Below are positions 7,467 through 19,200 of a stretch of 20,000 bases of DNA, one piece after another (within the stretch, counting starts at the first letter, position 1; every line of letters starts with the position of its first letter). The notes beneath the pieces were generated by a model, which was given only the letters and a program-made list of their open reading frames with translations, searched no databases and was not told the DNA's origin. The position numbers were made by a program, and so were the translations under genes. This DNA is from Neocallimastix lanati (nom. inval.). Lineage: Eukaryota; Neocallimastigomycota; Neocallimastigomycetes; Neocallimastigales; Neocallimastigaceae. Location: positions 1-20,000 of the forward strand of contig JACVTC010000497.1 of assembly GCA_016946835.1 (NCBI GenBank), written 5' to 3'.

Positions 7467-10400
7467 TTAAATAGAATAAGAATAAAATTTATTAATATAA
7501 TAAATTATTATTGATAATAATATAACTAATAAGGCATAAATATACCATTTATTTTTATTATCTTTTTCTTTTTTAAATGTTTTATATTTTGTATTATTTT
7601 TATTATTATTGAAATAATAATTTTCTATTTTATCATTTAAATATTTATAATTTTTATCACTAATATTATTATTTAATTTATTTTCAGTAATTAAATCATT
7701 AGTTTTTTGTTTACTAGTTTCTTGTTCATTAATTTTTTGTTCATCAATTTCTTGATTATTAGTTTCATTAACATAAATTTCTTGATTATTAGTTTCATTA
7801 ACATAAATTTCATGAATATTTGTTTTATGAACATTAATTTCATTAATATTTGTTTCATTAATATTTGTTTCATTAATATTTGTTTCATTAATATTTGTTT
7901 CATTAATATTAGTTTCATTAATATTAGTTTCATATTCACTTATTTCATATTCACTTTTTTTTGATAAACTATTGGTTTTATTTTTTAATAAATTTTCAAT
8001 ATTTATACTTTCCAATTTTTGTAATATAGATTTTCCCTTTTCATATTTATTATTTTTAGTTTCAATGATGTTATCACTATAGGGATTTTCACTAATATTA
8101 GAATTATACTGATTCAAATTTTCGTCTATATTATTTAAGGCTATTTCATAAATTGTTTGACCTTGTTTATTAATATTATAAAAATCTACATTTTTTTTGG
8201 TCAATAAATAATCTACAATTTCTTCATTTCTATTAATAATAGCAACACCTAAGAGAGTATTATTATTACTATCTTTTATATTGATATTTAAACCATGTTC
8301 TATTAAAAATTTAAAAAATTCTACGTTATCTTCATCATTATTTTTAATTGTGTTCCAAATAATTTTTTCAGTAAAACCATTAATATTATATTTAATTAAG
8401 ATCTCCATAACTTCCAATTCATCTTTATCTAATTGATCATACGCAATATCAAAAAGAGATTTGTTATTTGAAGTTTTATAATCTAATTTAGCACCTTTTT
8501 CGATTAAATACTTTGCAATTGCTGATTCGTGTACTTGGAAGCAATAACCTAGAATAGAAATATCATTATCTTTATAATCTTTTATAACACAATTTACATC
8601 AGCCCCATTTTCAACTAATATTTTTACAACAGATAAATAACCCCAACGAATAGCAACCTCAAGAGGATTTTGTTTATTTTCATCAATAGGGTTAAGATCA
8701 ACTCCACAATCAATTAAATATTGAATTATTGGAATATTATTTTCAAAAATAGCAAATGTTAAGGGACCATTATTATTTTTATCATAAACTTCAATATTAG
8801 CACCATGTTCCACTAAAAATTTTGTTAAGGATAAAGAATGACATTTTATAGCTTGAGAAAGAGGAGAACATTCACATTTATCTATTATATTAATATCAGC
8901 ACCATTTTGAAGAAGTTTTTTAATCCATATTTTTTGTTCTTCTAAATCTAATTTAGTACTTTTTATTATAGAAATTAATGGAATTTCATTTTTTTGATTT
9001 ATTTGGTCTAATTCAACTTTTCCACTATCTATTAAAAGAAAAAAAATATCTTTATTACCAATGCATATAGCGATATCTATTGCAGATTGACCACGGCCTT
9101 TTTTATTAGAATGATAATTAACATCTGCGTTTTTACTTAATAAATATTTAATTAATTTTACATCTTCTTTAAAAATAGCATAATGTAAAATTGTATATTC
9201 AAAACTATCGACTTCATTAATATTACAATTCTTAACTAAAAAATTAAAAATTTCCGTTTTATTTAAAAGATAAGAAAGAATTAAAGGTGTAAATCTAAAT
9301 TTAATAGAATTACATTGTAAATTATCGTTATAAGAAGAATAATCTATATTAAATGCACTGTATATTTCATTAATATCTTTATTAAATAACTTCATATATT
9401 CATTGAAGCTATTTTCAATATTTTTTTCACTTAACAATTCGTCAATTTTATTTTTATAAAAATCGTCAATGCATTCAGAATTTAATGATTCATTATCTAT
9501 TTCAAAAATTTTATTGTAATTTATTTCAAAAAAATTTTTTGGATCATTTTCTTCATTTTTTGGATCATTTTCTTCATTTTTTATAAAATTTGAATTTATT
9601 TTATTCATGGATTTTTTAATAAAATCTATATTATCATTATAAATACTTGAAAAAACTGGGTCTCTATTTTTATTAATATCTTTTTCATCCAGTATTAAAT
9701 TCTTTTTAAGAATAAGGTTAACTATAAAATAATCTTGAATATACAAAGCAATAATAAACAAAAAATTAGAATACTCATCCTTCTGATTCACGTCTGCACC
9801 ATAATCTAATAAATATTTAAAAATTTTAGTATTCTCTGGTATGTGAGGACGAGCTAAATGAGTAGCAGCATGTATAGCAGTAATTATTGGATAATTATTG
9901 TTAATATCTTTAATATTGATATCAATATTTGGTTTTAATTCATAATTTTCTAAAATTTCTTTTAGTAATTCAAAGTTTCCCATTTCAATGATAAGGTTAA
10001 TAACTAAATTCAAAAGTCTAGAATCACATTTTTTTAATTCATTAAAATTAATAGATTTTATATTTTTTTCTGAAATATTAAATATTAATTTAAGTAAATA
10101 TTTGGAAATAGGTGTATTAATTTCCTCACTGACTTTACAAGATTCAATCAAGAGTAATTTATAATCAAAATTCTTTATAGGATAAATGTTATTTTTCTCT
10201 AATAAATTTAAAAATGTATCCATTATTTTATCACCATACGGATAACTAACAATACTTTTTAATATTTTTGAATAATTAATTAAACTAAAATTATATTGAT
10301 AAGATATTAATTTATTAATAAATATTTCCATATATTTAGTGTTATCATAAGAATTAATTATATTTAAAAATATATTTTCCAAATTTAACTCATTAATATC

Positions 10401-11483
10401 AAAACGAGGATGATGATAAATCAAATCTACAATATAAAAATCAATGTCTAACGAGTTTTCATTCATATGTACATCAATAAAAAATTTCCTAAAATCAATA
10501 TCTTTTAATTTAAAACAAGAATGATTAATAGTATTATAAAGAAGGTTTTTAACAACATTTACTTCTTCATTTTGACAGGCGTAAATCAAACAATTTTGAA
10601 AATTAAGTAAAGTAAAATCTAAATTATCATACTTTAATACTTTTTGTATAATACTACTACCAAAACGATCAATATTATATTCATATAAATAATATTTATT
10701 TATTCTCTCAAAAAAAATATTTCGAGGAGAACAATCGTAATCCAGTAAGACCTTAATTGTATCACAACATGAATCTTTATGTGCTATATCATAAAATGTA
10801 GTGTCTTTAAAAACATTATTTTTATTCAGAAGAACTTTATACCATTGTTGATTATTTAAAGATATTTTATTTTTATATAATGAAATAAAATATAAAATTT
10901 CATTATTATCATTAAATAAAATATGTGGAAAAAAATAATTTAATAATTTATAATTAGACAAATGATTAGAAATAAAATTTATTGCCTTTTTTGAACTAAA
11001 TCCATTATTAAATATGTATTTTAAACTTTGTTTATTAAGTAAACAATTTTTTTTATTGTAATTATATAAATATTGTAGAATATTAATTTCTGTTATAGAA
11101 TTCTTAATATAAAATTTATTGGTATAATTAATATCAGCTTTAGTAAATTTTATTAAATAATTAGCAATATTGAAATTATTTTTGGCAATAGTTTCAAAGA
11201 GAGGAATTTTAAAATTTTCATAATAATTTATATTACTTAAATTTTGATTATTATTTTTTATTTGAAAACAATAATTTACTGATTTGTAAAATTTTTTAAT
11301 AAGTAATTTAATGTTATATAATGAAACATTGTTTTCAAGAGCTAAAATTAATAAATCATATTTTCCATTAATTAAATATTTAAGATCTAATTTTTTTATT
11401 TCTATAAAAGATATTAATTGTGGAATATCATTAACCTGTATAAATTTAATGATTATAACCAAATCTTCCTCAGTAACTTCCAT
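7467..11483 (-). CDS. Ankyrin-repeat protein with C-terminal membrane anchor
   Basis: The protein has 1338 residues in one frame. Canonical ankyrin units are clearest from about 540 on, with loop motifs such as YGADVNQKD (about 561), KNADVNY (783), NGADINIID (860), HGANIEVYD (893), CGVDLNPID (926), NGADVNC (960), KGAKLDY (997) and HGLNINIKD (1062). The first 540 residues are degenerate repeats with the same helix pattern (ILALENN, LFETIAKNN, NYLIKFTKADINY). An Asn/Glu insert with a doubled NDPKNEE lies at about 634-648. After the repeats comes a low-complexity stalk (about 1184-1265) of NETNI pentapeptides, then a charged Lys/Asn stretch and a hydrophobic segment at about 1314-1332 (YALLVILLSIIIYY). 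There is no signal peptide, so the ankyrin array should face the cytosol with a tail anchor. Ankyrin arrays bind proteins; the partner is unknown. The style matches large ankyrin families I associate with gut fungi. It is divergent to the 374-residue gene. Confidence 0.93.
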   Translation of the reverse strand: MEVTEEDLVIIIKFIQVNDIPQLISFIEIKKLDLKYLINGKYDLLILALENNVSLYNIKLLIKKFYKSVNYCFQIKNNNQNLSNINYYENFKIPLFETIAKNNFNIANYLIKFTKADINYTNKFYIKNSITEINILQYLYNYNKKNCLLNKQSLKYIFNNGFSSKKAINFISNHLSNYKLLNYFFPHILFNDNNEILYFISLYKNKISLNNQQWYKVLLNKNNVFKDTTFYDIAHKDSCCDTIKVLLDYDCSPRNIFFERINKYYLYEYNIDRFGSSIIQKVLKYDNLDFTLLNFQNCLIYACQNEEVNVVKNLLYNTINHSCFKLKDIDFRKFFIDVHMNENSLDIDFYIVDLIYHHPRFDINELNLENIFLNIINSYDNTKYMEIFINKLISYQYNFSLINYSKILKSIVSYPYGDKIMDTFLNLLEKNNIYPIKNFDYKLLLIESCKVSEEINTPISKYLLKLIFNISEKNIKSINFNELKKCDSRLLNLVINLIIEMGNFELLKEILENYELKPNIDINIKDINNNYPIITAIHAATHLARPHIPENTKIFKYLLDYGADVNQKDEYSNFLFIIALYIQDYFIVNLILKKNLILDEKDINKNRDPVFSSIYNDNIDFIKKSMNKINSNFIKNEENDPKNEENDPKNFFEINYNKIFEIDNESLNSECIDDFYKNKIDELLSEKNIENSFNEYMKLFNKDINEIYSAFNIDYSSYNDNLQCNSIKFRFTPLILSYLLNKTEIFNFLVKNCNINEVDSFEYTILHYAIFKEDVKLIKYLLSKNADVNYHSNKKGRGQSAIDIAICIGNKDIFFLLIDSGKVELDQINQKNEIPLISIIKSTKLDLEEQKIWIKKLLQNGADINIIDKCECSPLSQAIKCHSLSLTKFLVEHGANIEVYDKNNNGPLTFAIFENNIPIIQYLIDCGVDLNPIDENKQNPLEVAIRWGYLSVVKILVENGADVNCVIKDYKDNDISILGYCFQVHESAIAKYLIEKGAKLDYKTSNNKSLFDIAYDQLDKDELEVMEILIKYNINGFTEKIIWNTIKNNDEDNVEFFKFLIEHGLNINIKDSNNNTLLGVAIINRNEEIVDYLLTKKNVDFYNINKQGQTIYEIALNNIDENLNQYNSNISENPYSDNIIETKNNKYEKGKSILQKLESINIENLLKNKTNSLSKKSEYEISEYETNINETNINETNINETNINETNINETNINEINVHKTNIHEIYVNETNNQEIYVNETNNQEIDEQKINEQETSKQKTNDLITENKLNNNISDKNYKYLNDKIENYYFNNNKNNTKYKTFKKEKDNKNKWYIYALLVILLSIIIYYINKFYSYSI
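7751..7810 (-). repeat. Two tandem 30-bp units in the ankyrin-protein stalk
   Basis: Positions 7751-7780 and 7781-7810 are identical. Each codes a ten-residue unit of the form YVNETNNQEI. They sit next to the 15-bp array and are probably two fused and diverged pentapeptide units. The exact identity points to a recent duplication. Confidence 0.9.
7841..7930 (-). repeat. Six tandem 15-bp units coding a pentapeptide
   Basis: Six contiguous 15-base copies of CATTAATATTTGTTT (plus strand); the last two carry the same T-to-A change. Two more diverged copies precede them at 7811-7840. They code NETNI pentapeptides in the stalk between the ankyrin array and the membrane anchor. The unit keeps the reading frame, so copy number can vary between strains without breaking the protein. 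Confidence 0.93.
9541..9582 (-). repeat. Two tandem 21-bp units within the ankyrin gene
   Basis: Positions 9541-9561 and 9562-9582 are identical and encode a doubled seven-residue Asn/Asp/Glu-rich motif in a loop between ankyrin blocks. This is an in-frame recent duplication. Confidence 0.9.
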
Positions 11484-11919
11484 TATATACCAATATATAA
11501 AATAAAATAAAAATATAAAGTAATATATTATGGTTAACTTTTGAACTTTAATATATAAATTTAATTAAATTAAATATTTAATTAAAATTAATATAACTAT
11601 TTTAAACTTTTATAAAAATTAATTAAATTATTTAATTTATATTGAAGAACTTCAAAATCATTTTATTTAATTATTAAATCATTCATCATCATTTTAGATA
11701 TGCATTTGAAATATTATATATATTATATATATATATATTATTCAAGTTTTTTATTTAGAAAAAGTGTTTGAAATAAAATGATAATTTTAAGGATAGAATT
11801 TAAAAAATATTTAGTTTGTAGAAAATTAAAATTTTATAGTTATTATTAATAAAAAAAATATAATATATAAACTACTTTAAAAATAATAATATATTTAAAA
11901 TATTTTATTATTAAATAAA
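11484..11919. promoter_or_regulatory. Shared divergent upstream region
   Basis: These 436 bases separate the start codons of the ankyrin gene (minus) and the 374-residue gene (plus), so both promoters must lie here. The sequence is almost pure A/T, with repeated TTTAATTAAATTA-like blocks around 11560-11640 and a TATATATTATATATATATAT run at about 11714-11740. No defined transcription-factor site can be named. The arrangement allows, but does not prove, coordinated expression. Confidence 0.55.
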
Positions 11920-13044
11920 ATGTTATCCAAAGAAAAAATTGATAGTTATATTAAAGATTTAAATACAAGGTCATTTTATAAGGAATATAATTATAATTGT
12001 AATCCTGACAAATTATTGAAAATTTCAAAAAGAGGAATAAATCTTTATGAACCGTTAAATTCTTATAAATTTAACCATCATCCTAATTATGTGGAAATTA
12101 GTTTTATAACTTTAACTAAAATTTTAATTTATAATATTAATCAATATATAAGATATAAAATTTTGTTTAATCATGAATCTCTTTTTCAGAAGAAAGTGAA
12201 TTATAAAAATTTATTTGATCCAAAAATACGAGATTTACTAATTGAAAAGTACAATGAAAATGCTTTTCATTATAAAATTGGCATATTAGTTGTTAATAAA
12301 ATATTTTTAGATTTTTTTGTAAAATATAATTTATTTAGGAGATATTTAATATACGCCTATACGAACCCAAGATACTTGATGTTTATTGATAAATTAAAAA
12401 CAAATAATTTTATAAGTAATAAAATTGATTTATTATATAACTTTAGTTCCACTGGTTTATTTCAATATCATTGCCAAGTATATTCTAGACTAAATATTTA
12501 TAATGATTATTTCTATTTAAATAGAAATATAATATTAATTGATGAATACAATTTAATAAATGAAAGATTATTAAATGATATATATACCTCTATAAGTCCA
12601 ATAGTTTATAAAAAGCTTATACGCATAAATAATTTTTTTGATAATGAAAGACGTACAAGGAATAGATACGTTACCTATAAATTAAAAAGGATTGTTAATT
12701 CCGATTATATCATAAGTAAAATATTTGAATCACCATACTATTTAAGCTATTTAATATATAATTTAAAAATTAATAGAATAGTAGAAGGTGCTGCTTTACA
12801 AATTATATATTTAATATCTTTAATTCATAATAAAGTAAATATAAATATTATTAATGCATTGATTTTTTCAGACACCAATTCGTTGGTTGTGATGGAAAGA
12901 TATTTATTTTGTAAGACATATAATAATAATGTAAAGCTTTTATTTAAGATTCATAATAATCCTCTTTCAACAGATGAATTAATTAATGATTTATTTTATA
13001 ATTCTGAAAGTAAATTATTAAAGCAATATTTATATTTTGAATAA
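11920..13044 (+). CDS. Hypothetical 374-residue protein, family not recognised
   Basis: One clean frame starts at ATG 11920 (context AAATAAAATG) and ends in TAA. The protein is rich in Asn, Ile, Leu, Tyr and Lys, basic overall, with no signal peptide and no hydrophobic stretch long and uncharged enough to be a sure membrane segment. Only a few cysteines occur. Predicted secondary structure by eye is mainly helical, in repeated blocks of about 30-40 residues (for example ITLTKILIYNINQYIRYKI, GILVVNKIFLDFFVKYNLF and LQIIYLISLIHNKVNINII), so a degenerate helical-repeat fold is possible; the ankyrin signature GADVN is absent. No catalytic motif is visible. It is divergent to the ankyrin gene and 241 bases upstream of the giant secreted gene. 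It is probably a real gene, because its length is far beyond chance in this A/T-rich DNA. Function unknown; a lineage-specific cytosolic protein is the safest reading. Confidence 0.8.
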   Translation: MLSKEKIDSYIKDLNTRSFYKEYNYNCNPDKLLKISKRGINLYEPLNSYKFNHHPNYVEISFITLTKILIYNINQYIRYKILFNHESLFQKKVNYKNLFDPKIRDLLIEKYNENAFHYKIGILVVNKIFLDFFVKYNLFRRYLIYAYTNPRYLMFIDKLKTNNFISNKIDLLYNFSSTGLFQYHCQVYSRLNIYNDYFYLNRNIILIDEYNLINERLLNDIYTSISPIVYKKLIRINNFFDNERRTRNRYVTYKLKRIVNSDYIISKIFESPYYLSYLIYNLKINRIVEGAALQIIYLISLIHNKVNINIINALIFSDTNSLVVMERYLFCKTYNNNVKLLFKIHNNPLSTDELINDLFYNSESKLLKQYLYFE

Positions 13045-13285
13045 TTAATAAAAGAAACTAATTATGGTAAAAAGTAATTGTTATTTTTTCTTTTGTTTTA
13101 TTTTATAATGGATACAATATAAATTTAATAATATTTATTTTATTTATTAGTGATATTATATAACATTAATAATATTTATTTTATTTATTAGTGATATTAT
13201 ATAACATTAATAATATTTATTTTATTAGATTTTATTTTATAAAATGATTTATTTTAAAATTTTATAAAAAAACAAAATTAGTAAA
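13045..13285. promoter_or_regulatory. Spacer and upstream region of the giant gene
   Basis: These 241 bases lie between two plus-strand genes. They must contain the 3' end of the first transcript and the promoter of the second. The 41-bp tandem repeat takes up almost half. Apart from it there is only A/T-rich sequence and no recognisable site. Confidence 0.5.
13126..13226. repeat. 41-bp tandem repeat, about 2.5 copies
   Basis: Positions 13126-13166 and 13167-13207 are identical 41-base units, followed by the first 19 bases of a third copy at 13208-13226. It lies between the 374-residue gene and the giant secreted gene, about 60 bases before the latter's start codon, so it is in its promoter or 5' leader. 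The unit is not a multiple of three and codes nothing obvious. Confidence 0.93.
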
Positions 13286-16200
13286 ATGAAACTAATAAAT
13301 ATATTTTTTGTATTAATTTTTTTGGTATTAGAAGCAATTTCAGGACCACAGGATAATAATGCTGAACAACAAGCGTTATTAACTTTAAGTGTAGCTGATA
13401 ATGAAGGAAATTTATTAACTAAAGATATAGTTGATATAAATGGAAATTATAAAATTGTTCAAAATTATAATGATTTAGAAAATAATCTTTTAAAAGTAGA
13501 ATATGATAAAGGAAACAAAAAAGTTAGTATTATTGATATTGTTCCAACATTAAGTAAAGAATTTATTACTAATATATTGAAATATGAAAACAAATGGACC
13601 TCAGATGATAATAAGAATAATGAACTTATTTTTGAAAAAACCAAGGAAGAATTTAAAAAGCTTTATGATACATCAAGATTATTATTCATTGGTAAAATTA
13701 TGAATAATGTATTAAAAAATGAACTAAGTAAAATTGATATAGATAAATTAAATACTCTTATGAATTCATCGAATGACAAAGATCTTAAAAAGGATTTAAC
13801 TGATTATATTTCTAATATAAACAATTTTATTGAATTATTAGATAATAATGTTAGTGTTAATGATGTATTTGATGAAGTAAATAAATTAAAAATAATAGTA
13901 AAAGATGAATCTGGAACAGCATGTGCAAAAAGCTGTCTTACGGATCAAGAGGATATTATTAGAAAATTAAAAACTGAGTGTGCAAAAATAATTAATAATA
14001 ATGAAAAATCAACGTTATCATTAAATGATCTTAAAAAAGAAATAAATAACATAAATATAAATCAATTAAAAGATTCTATTAGAATGAATAATGACTATAT
14101 TAATGGAATACCTCAAGATAAACATCAATTATTATATTTATTTAAATTATATAATAATAAATTAAAATCTATAGAGGATAGTTTAAATATCAATGGAATA
14201 AATAACAAGGCTGAAATAGAAGCAAATTTAAATAGTATAGTTAATGTTAAATTTGATTATTATGACGAATTCTCTGAAAAGCATATGGAGTTGACAAAAA
14301 AATATAATAAAAAAGTATCTGATGAAAATGATTCATTTAGTACTAAATTAACAAACTTAAATAACTTATTTTCAGAAAAATTAGATGAGATCAGTACATC
14401 AAGTAAAAAAGATGAATTAAAGAATTATATAGAATCATCTATTAATAAAGTTGAAGAAATGTATTATAATTGTGATTTTCCTGAAGATAATAAAAATGAT
14501 GAAAATGATAAATTTATAAAAGAAGTTACCAATATTTATAACAACTTATATACAAATGAATATGAACATGCATTAGAATTAGAATATTATGCAATTAATG
14601 ATGCTAAGATTGCAACTATTAAAAAGAAGGTTAATAAAATAATAAGTCAACATTATATAACTGAAAAATATGAGAAATCTCTAACAGAATTATATGATCA
14701 ATACGATAGCGGAGAAATAGACTCTAACCAATATAATGCCAAATATACAGCAATAACCAATGAAATGAGCAAACCCTATGGAGATTTACTTAATATAAGA
14801 GAATTTGTGATTAAAGATATAGAAGAACAATGTGAAAAAATTAATAATTATAAAGCTACTCTATTACATGATGATAATATAGAAGACATTAAAAAAACAT
14901 TAAATGACTTTAAAAATAAAAAAATTAAAAATGGATTTGATAATTCGAATGAAATTTCAAATATAAATATAATTAGTGAATTAGAAAATAAATTTAAACG
15001 ATTTTCAGATAAAGGGATTAATAGTTTAATTGAAAATGTAGTTAGTGAAATTAATATTGATAAATCAGTTGAAGCGTTACTAATTAATAATAATGAAGTT
15101 ATTGATGATATATATAAAATTCATAATGAGAAGGAATTTAGTAAATTACATAATATTTTAATAAAGAATAATATTTTAAATGAAGAAAATATTACAAATA
15201 AATTGTATAATCAAAATATTTTTGTTGATCTAAATAGAACAGAGAAGACGTCTACATCTGATACTTCTGAAGATATTAATAATTTGAAAGATAGAGAATT
15301 TAGTGTTGAATACAACGATAGAGAAAAAGGTGAATATTATGAAATAATAGAAAGGATTTACCAAGCAATAAAAGCCCATAAAGGTAAATTAACAAATTAT
15401 AGTTCATACTTTCCAGCAGAAATGAGTAATGTAAAAAAAGAGATATTAAGAACTATTGCAGAAGAATTATATGATATTTACGGTGATGATATATCTGATT
15501 ATAGTATTCATGATTATCAAAAAGAGAGTAGGTTTAATTTTGATATTATAAAAACATCTACACGATATCATATAATATGTAACGATAAAAAGTATGAAAA
15601 TAATAATGTTTTTGAACTATGTAAATTAGATATTAATGGTAATAATATAGAATTACACGAATTTGATATTGGAACTAATATGGAAACAGTAAAGGATAAT
15701 AATAAAGTTATAAATGTTAAAAAAGGCTTCAAAGCTAATAAATTAATAAAAAATAATTATGAAAAAAAAATAACTAATGATTATTTAGGATCTAAAAAGT
15801 CAAATATTAATCAAAAATCCATTTCTTTATTGGCTATGTATGGAACAATTTATGGTAATGATAATTTCTATATTCCAAATGATTATGTTAAAATAGCAAG
15901 TGATAATAATAATTCTTTATTTGATAAAAATAATGATAAAACCATTGATATTTATGTTTATGATAAAAATAAAAATATAATTAAGAAATCTGTATATAGA
16001 GACCAAATAAAAGGTGATATTATCGGTTTATATTATTCAAAAAATAAAAAAGGAAATCTATTAACAAATGTAAAATGTTCATATTCAGAAGATAATGGTA
16101 TATCACATATTGGAGAATATATAAAAGATATAAATTCACAACGAACTAAAAAAGTTGAAAAAATAAATGATGAAAATATAAAAGAACAAAGAAAATCCGA

Positions 16201-19200
16201 ACTTAATGTAATAAATGATACAAAAGAACTGGTTAAAGACGAATACATAATTTCATGTAATAAAGATGGTAATTATAATGGATGTCTTAATGATAATGGT
16301 CATCTTGATCAATTTAAGTTTATGTTTGAAGATAAAAATGCAGTTATTAATTCTTTTAATATGAAATGCCGAAATAAAAGTACTGCAGTAAAACGTAAAA
16401 GAACAACTAATTTATGTACATTGAGTAATATTAAAATTACAGAAAATAAAGATATTACTGATAATATTTTATCTTTGTTATCCAAGTTATCTATTAAATC
16501 GAGCGAAGCTTCTAATTTATATACAGAAATTAAGAAACAAATTGAAGAAAAAAATGTTAGTTATGACCAAGAAGAAATTTGGAGTAATATTATCAATATA
16601 TATGAAAAATATATGGATAAATTCGAATTAACAGATCAGAATGATATATTAAGAAATATTCAGAATTTAGTTAATATTTATGCGGAAGATTTATCAAATA
16701 ATGAAAAATATGATAAAAACAAATTTATATCCAAAGAATTTGTGGAAAAGCTTAATTCTAAATTAGTTAAATATTACATAAATCATGAACAAAAAATGAA
16801 AGAAAATAATTTAAGTGGGGATGAAGAAATATATAAAAGAGACTTTTATCCAAATAATAAATCAATATATTACAAGGAAGTACTAATTGATTCTATTAAT
16901 GAATTGTATAAATCCATAAAATACAATAATGATGATATTAATATTGGAATGGTATTTAATATTAATAATGAAAATATTATTAATGATGAACGATTGGATG
17001 AAATTAAGAATTTGTGTGATAATATAAAAAATATGGAAATAGATGAAAAAGAAAAAGATGCTTATAAAAAGAAGTTATTAAATGTATATAAAAAAATTGA
17101 GAAAATTAATAGCGCAAATATTATTGATAATTATTATACTGGCGAAATAAATAATAATTTTGAAATAATAAATAAACTTTCGAATACATTAGTTGAAAAA
17201 TTGAAAAAAGAATTTCCGGATGATGAGGAAATTCAAAATTTAGAGTCTAATACAAGTTTTGATCAGTATACATCCACTAATATTATTAATTTAGATTATA
17301 TCAAAGAATTGTATGATAATGATTATTTAGAATATATTAGTAATGAAGTTAATTCCAAAAATTATATAAAAAGTTTTATTGATAATTTAAAATCTAAAGT
17401 TTTATCAATGAAACAAAACGATGACTATTTAGATGAAGATGTTTATAAAAGTATTAAAAGGTTGGAAAATAATATTAACAAAAAGATTAAACAAATTAAG
17501 AATTATGATTCAGAAAATAATCACTTTGAAGAAGTTGAACACTTTATGAAATTATTGAATAATTATAATGAATTAATTTCTGTTTGTATTCTACAAAATA
17601 AAATATTAACATCAGATAATCAATCGAAGTCTATTCAACATATTGAATTAGATGAGGATATGATGAATCGTGTAAATTATATTGCTACGAAAAAAATAAA
17701 TCAAGGATATAATAGTATTATTAAAGAAAATCGTAATGAATTTGGAGTTGAATCCATTGAGAATTCCATTGATAAGAATGATGCTAATTCTATTAGCTAT
17801 AATTGGGGTAATAATAAAATTTTTGCGCCTAGTAAAACTGATATTGATAAATTAATTGATAAGTCAACAGAATCTAAAGCTAATGCAGTTTTAGAGTTTA
17901 TGAGTAAAGCATCTGAAGACAGTGATTTATCTGATTTAATTGATGGTTATAAAATTAAAAGTCAATTATTGGAGCATCAAACTTCAGTAAGTAGAAATTC
18001 CGAAGATATAAATGAAATTAACACGGTTTCAGAAAAGATGGGAGAAAGTGACTTTATGAATAATTTAGAAACATATCAAGACTATAATACTAGAACATTT
18101 GTGAAATACTTAAAAGCAGCTTCAGAATATGATGATTATATCCAAATGGAGAATTTAAAATATAATCAGGATGGAACAATTAACGTATCAGAAATTTATT
18201 TGGATGAAGAAGGAAAGCCTATTATTAACAATATTGATGAATTATTACATGAGATGGGTTCGTTTATTGAAACAATTGGAGAATATGAAGATAAAATGTC
18301 AAAAAAGAGTTTTTCGAAATATCAAGAAAAGATAGAAAAATCGATTAGTAAATTGGAAAAGCATATCAATAACTGTTTATTTAAATTGTCAGATTCGATG
18401 GATAGGACGAATGACGAAAGATATGATAAAGCATTAGAACAATTAAAAAATTTAGTTAATAGTGCTAAACCTCTGATAAGTATTGCATCAGAAGTTTGTA
18501 AAAATCCTAATATTGAATCAAATATATTAAGAATAGATAATCAGATCAATAAGTTTCAACAAATGAATGAAAATTCTATAAAATCAAATAAAGATGAAAA
18601 AAGTGAAATTGAAAAATTTGCAGAAAGAGCAGCATTTACAATACTTGCGGCCGGTAGAGAAGATGGAAGTTTAGCTAAAGAACTTAATGAAAACGGAGAG
18701 TTAGTTCCAATATCAATTAATGTCATAGAAAACGGAGAAGAAGTGAAGAAAAGCATTAAAGATATTATTCCTAGTTTGAGAAATCTAGAAGGTAAAGCAC
18801 TAGAAGATAAATTTAGGAAATTATATGATATGGCAGTAGTTCAATATTCGGAACATTTTGAAACTTATTTTGACGAAGAGAAAGGAAAGTTATTATATAA
18901 AGAAAGTCCATTAAATACCATAAAGAAAGGAAATATTTTATCACGTATAATCAAATCCTACAATACTCTTGATGATGGTAATATTGAATATTTCGAATTA
19001 GCTCCTGAAGAAATTAATGTTCATTTTTCTACGAATAATGAATTAGATGAAAACTTTAAGAAATTTATATCTGAAGTTGATGAAAATAAATTAGATGATA
19101 TTGACATTAATAATATTAATGAATCTGAATCTGATATTATTCGAAAATATTGGGAAGATGATGACGAAGAGTCTAATTATGATAACGAAAAAAAACAATT

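Noticed and set aside
7691-7964. Met/Leu/Lys- and Phe/Ile/Asn-repeat frames on both strands
   Set aside because: They are out-of-frame readings of the 15-bp and 30-bp arrays in the ankyrin gene.
11311-11505. 64-codon plus-strand frame over the start of the ankyrin gene
   Set aside because: Antisense to the ankyrin coding sequence and without supporting features.
15922-15948. EF-hand-like loop DKNNDKTID in the giant protein
   Set aside because: The required acidic residue at loop position 12 is missing and no paired EF-hand helix pattern is seen.
16033-16248. 71-codon minus-strand frame, and similar ones at 18556-18756 and 19463-19678
   Set aside because: All are antisense to the giant secreted gene and have the Phe/Ser/Ile-rich look expected of the complement of Lys/Glu/Asn codons.
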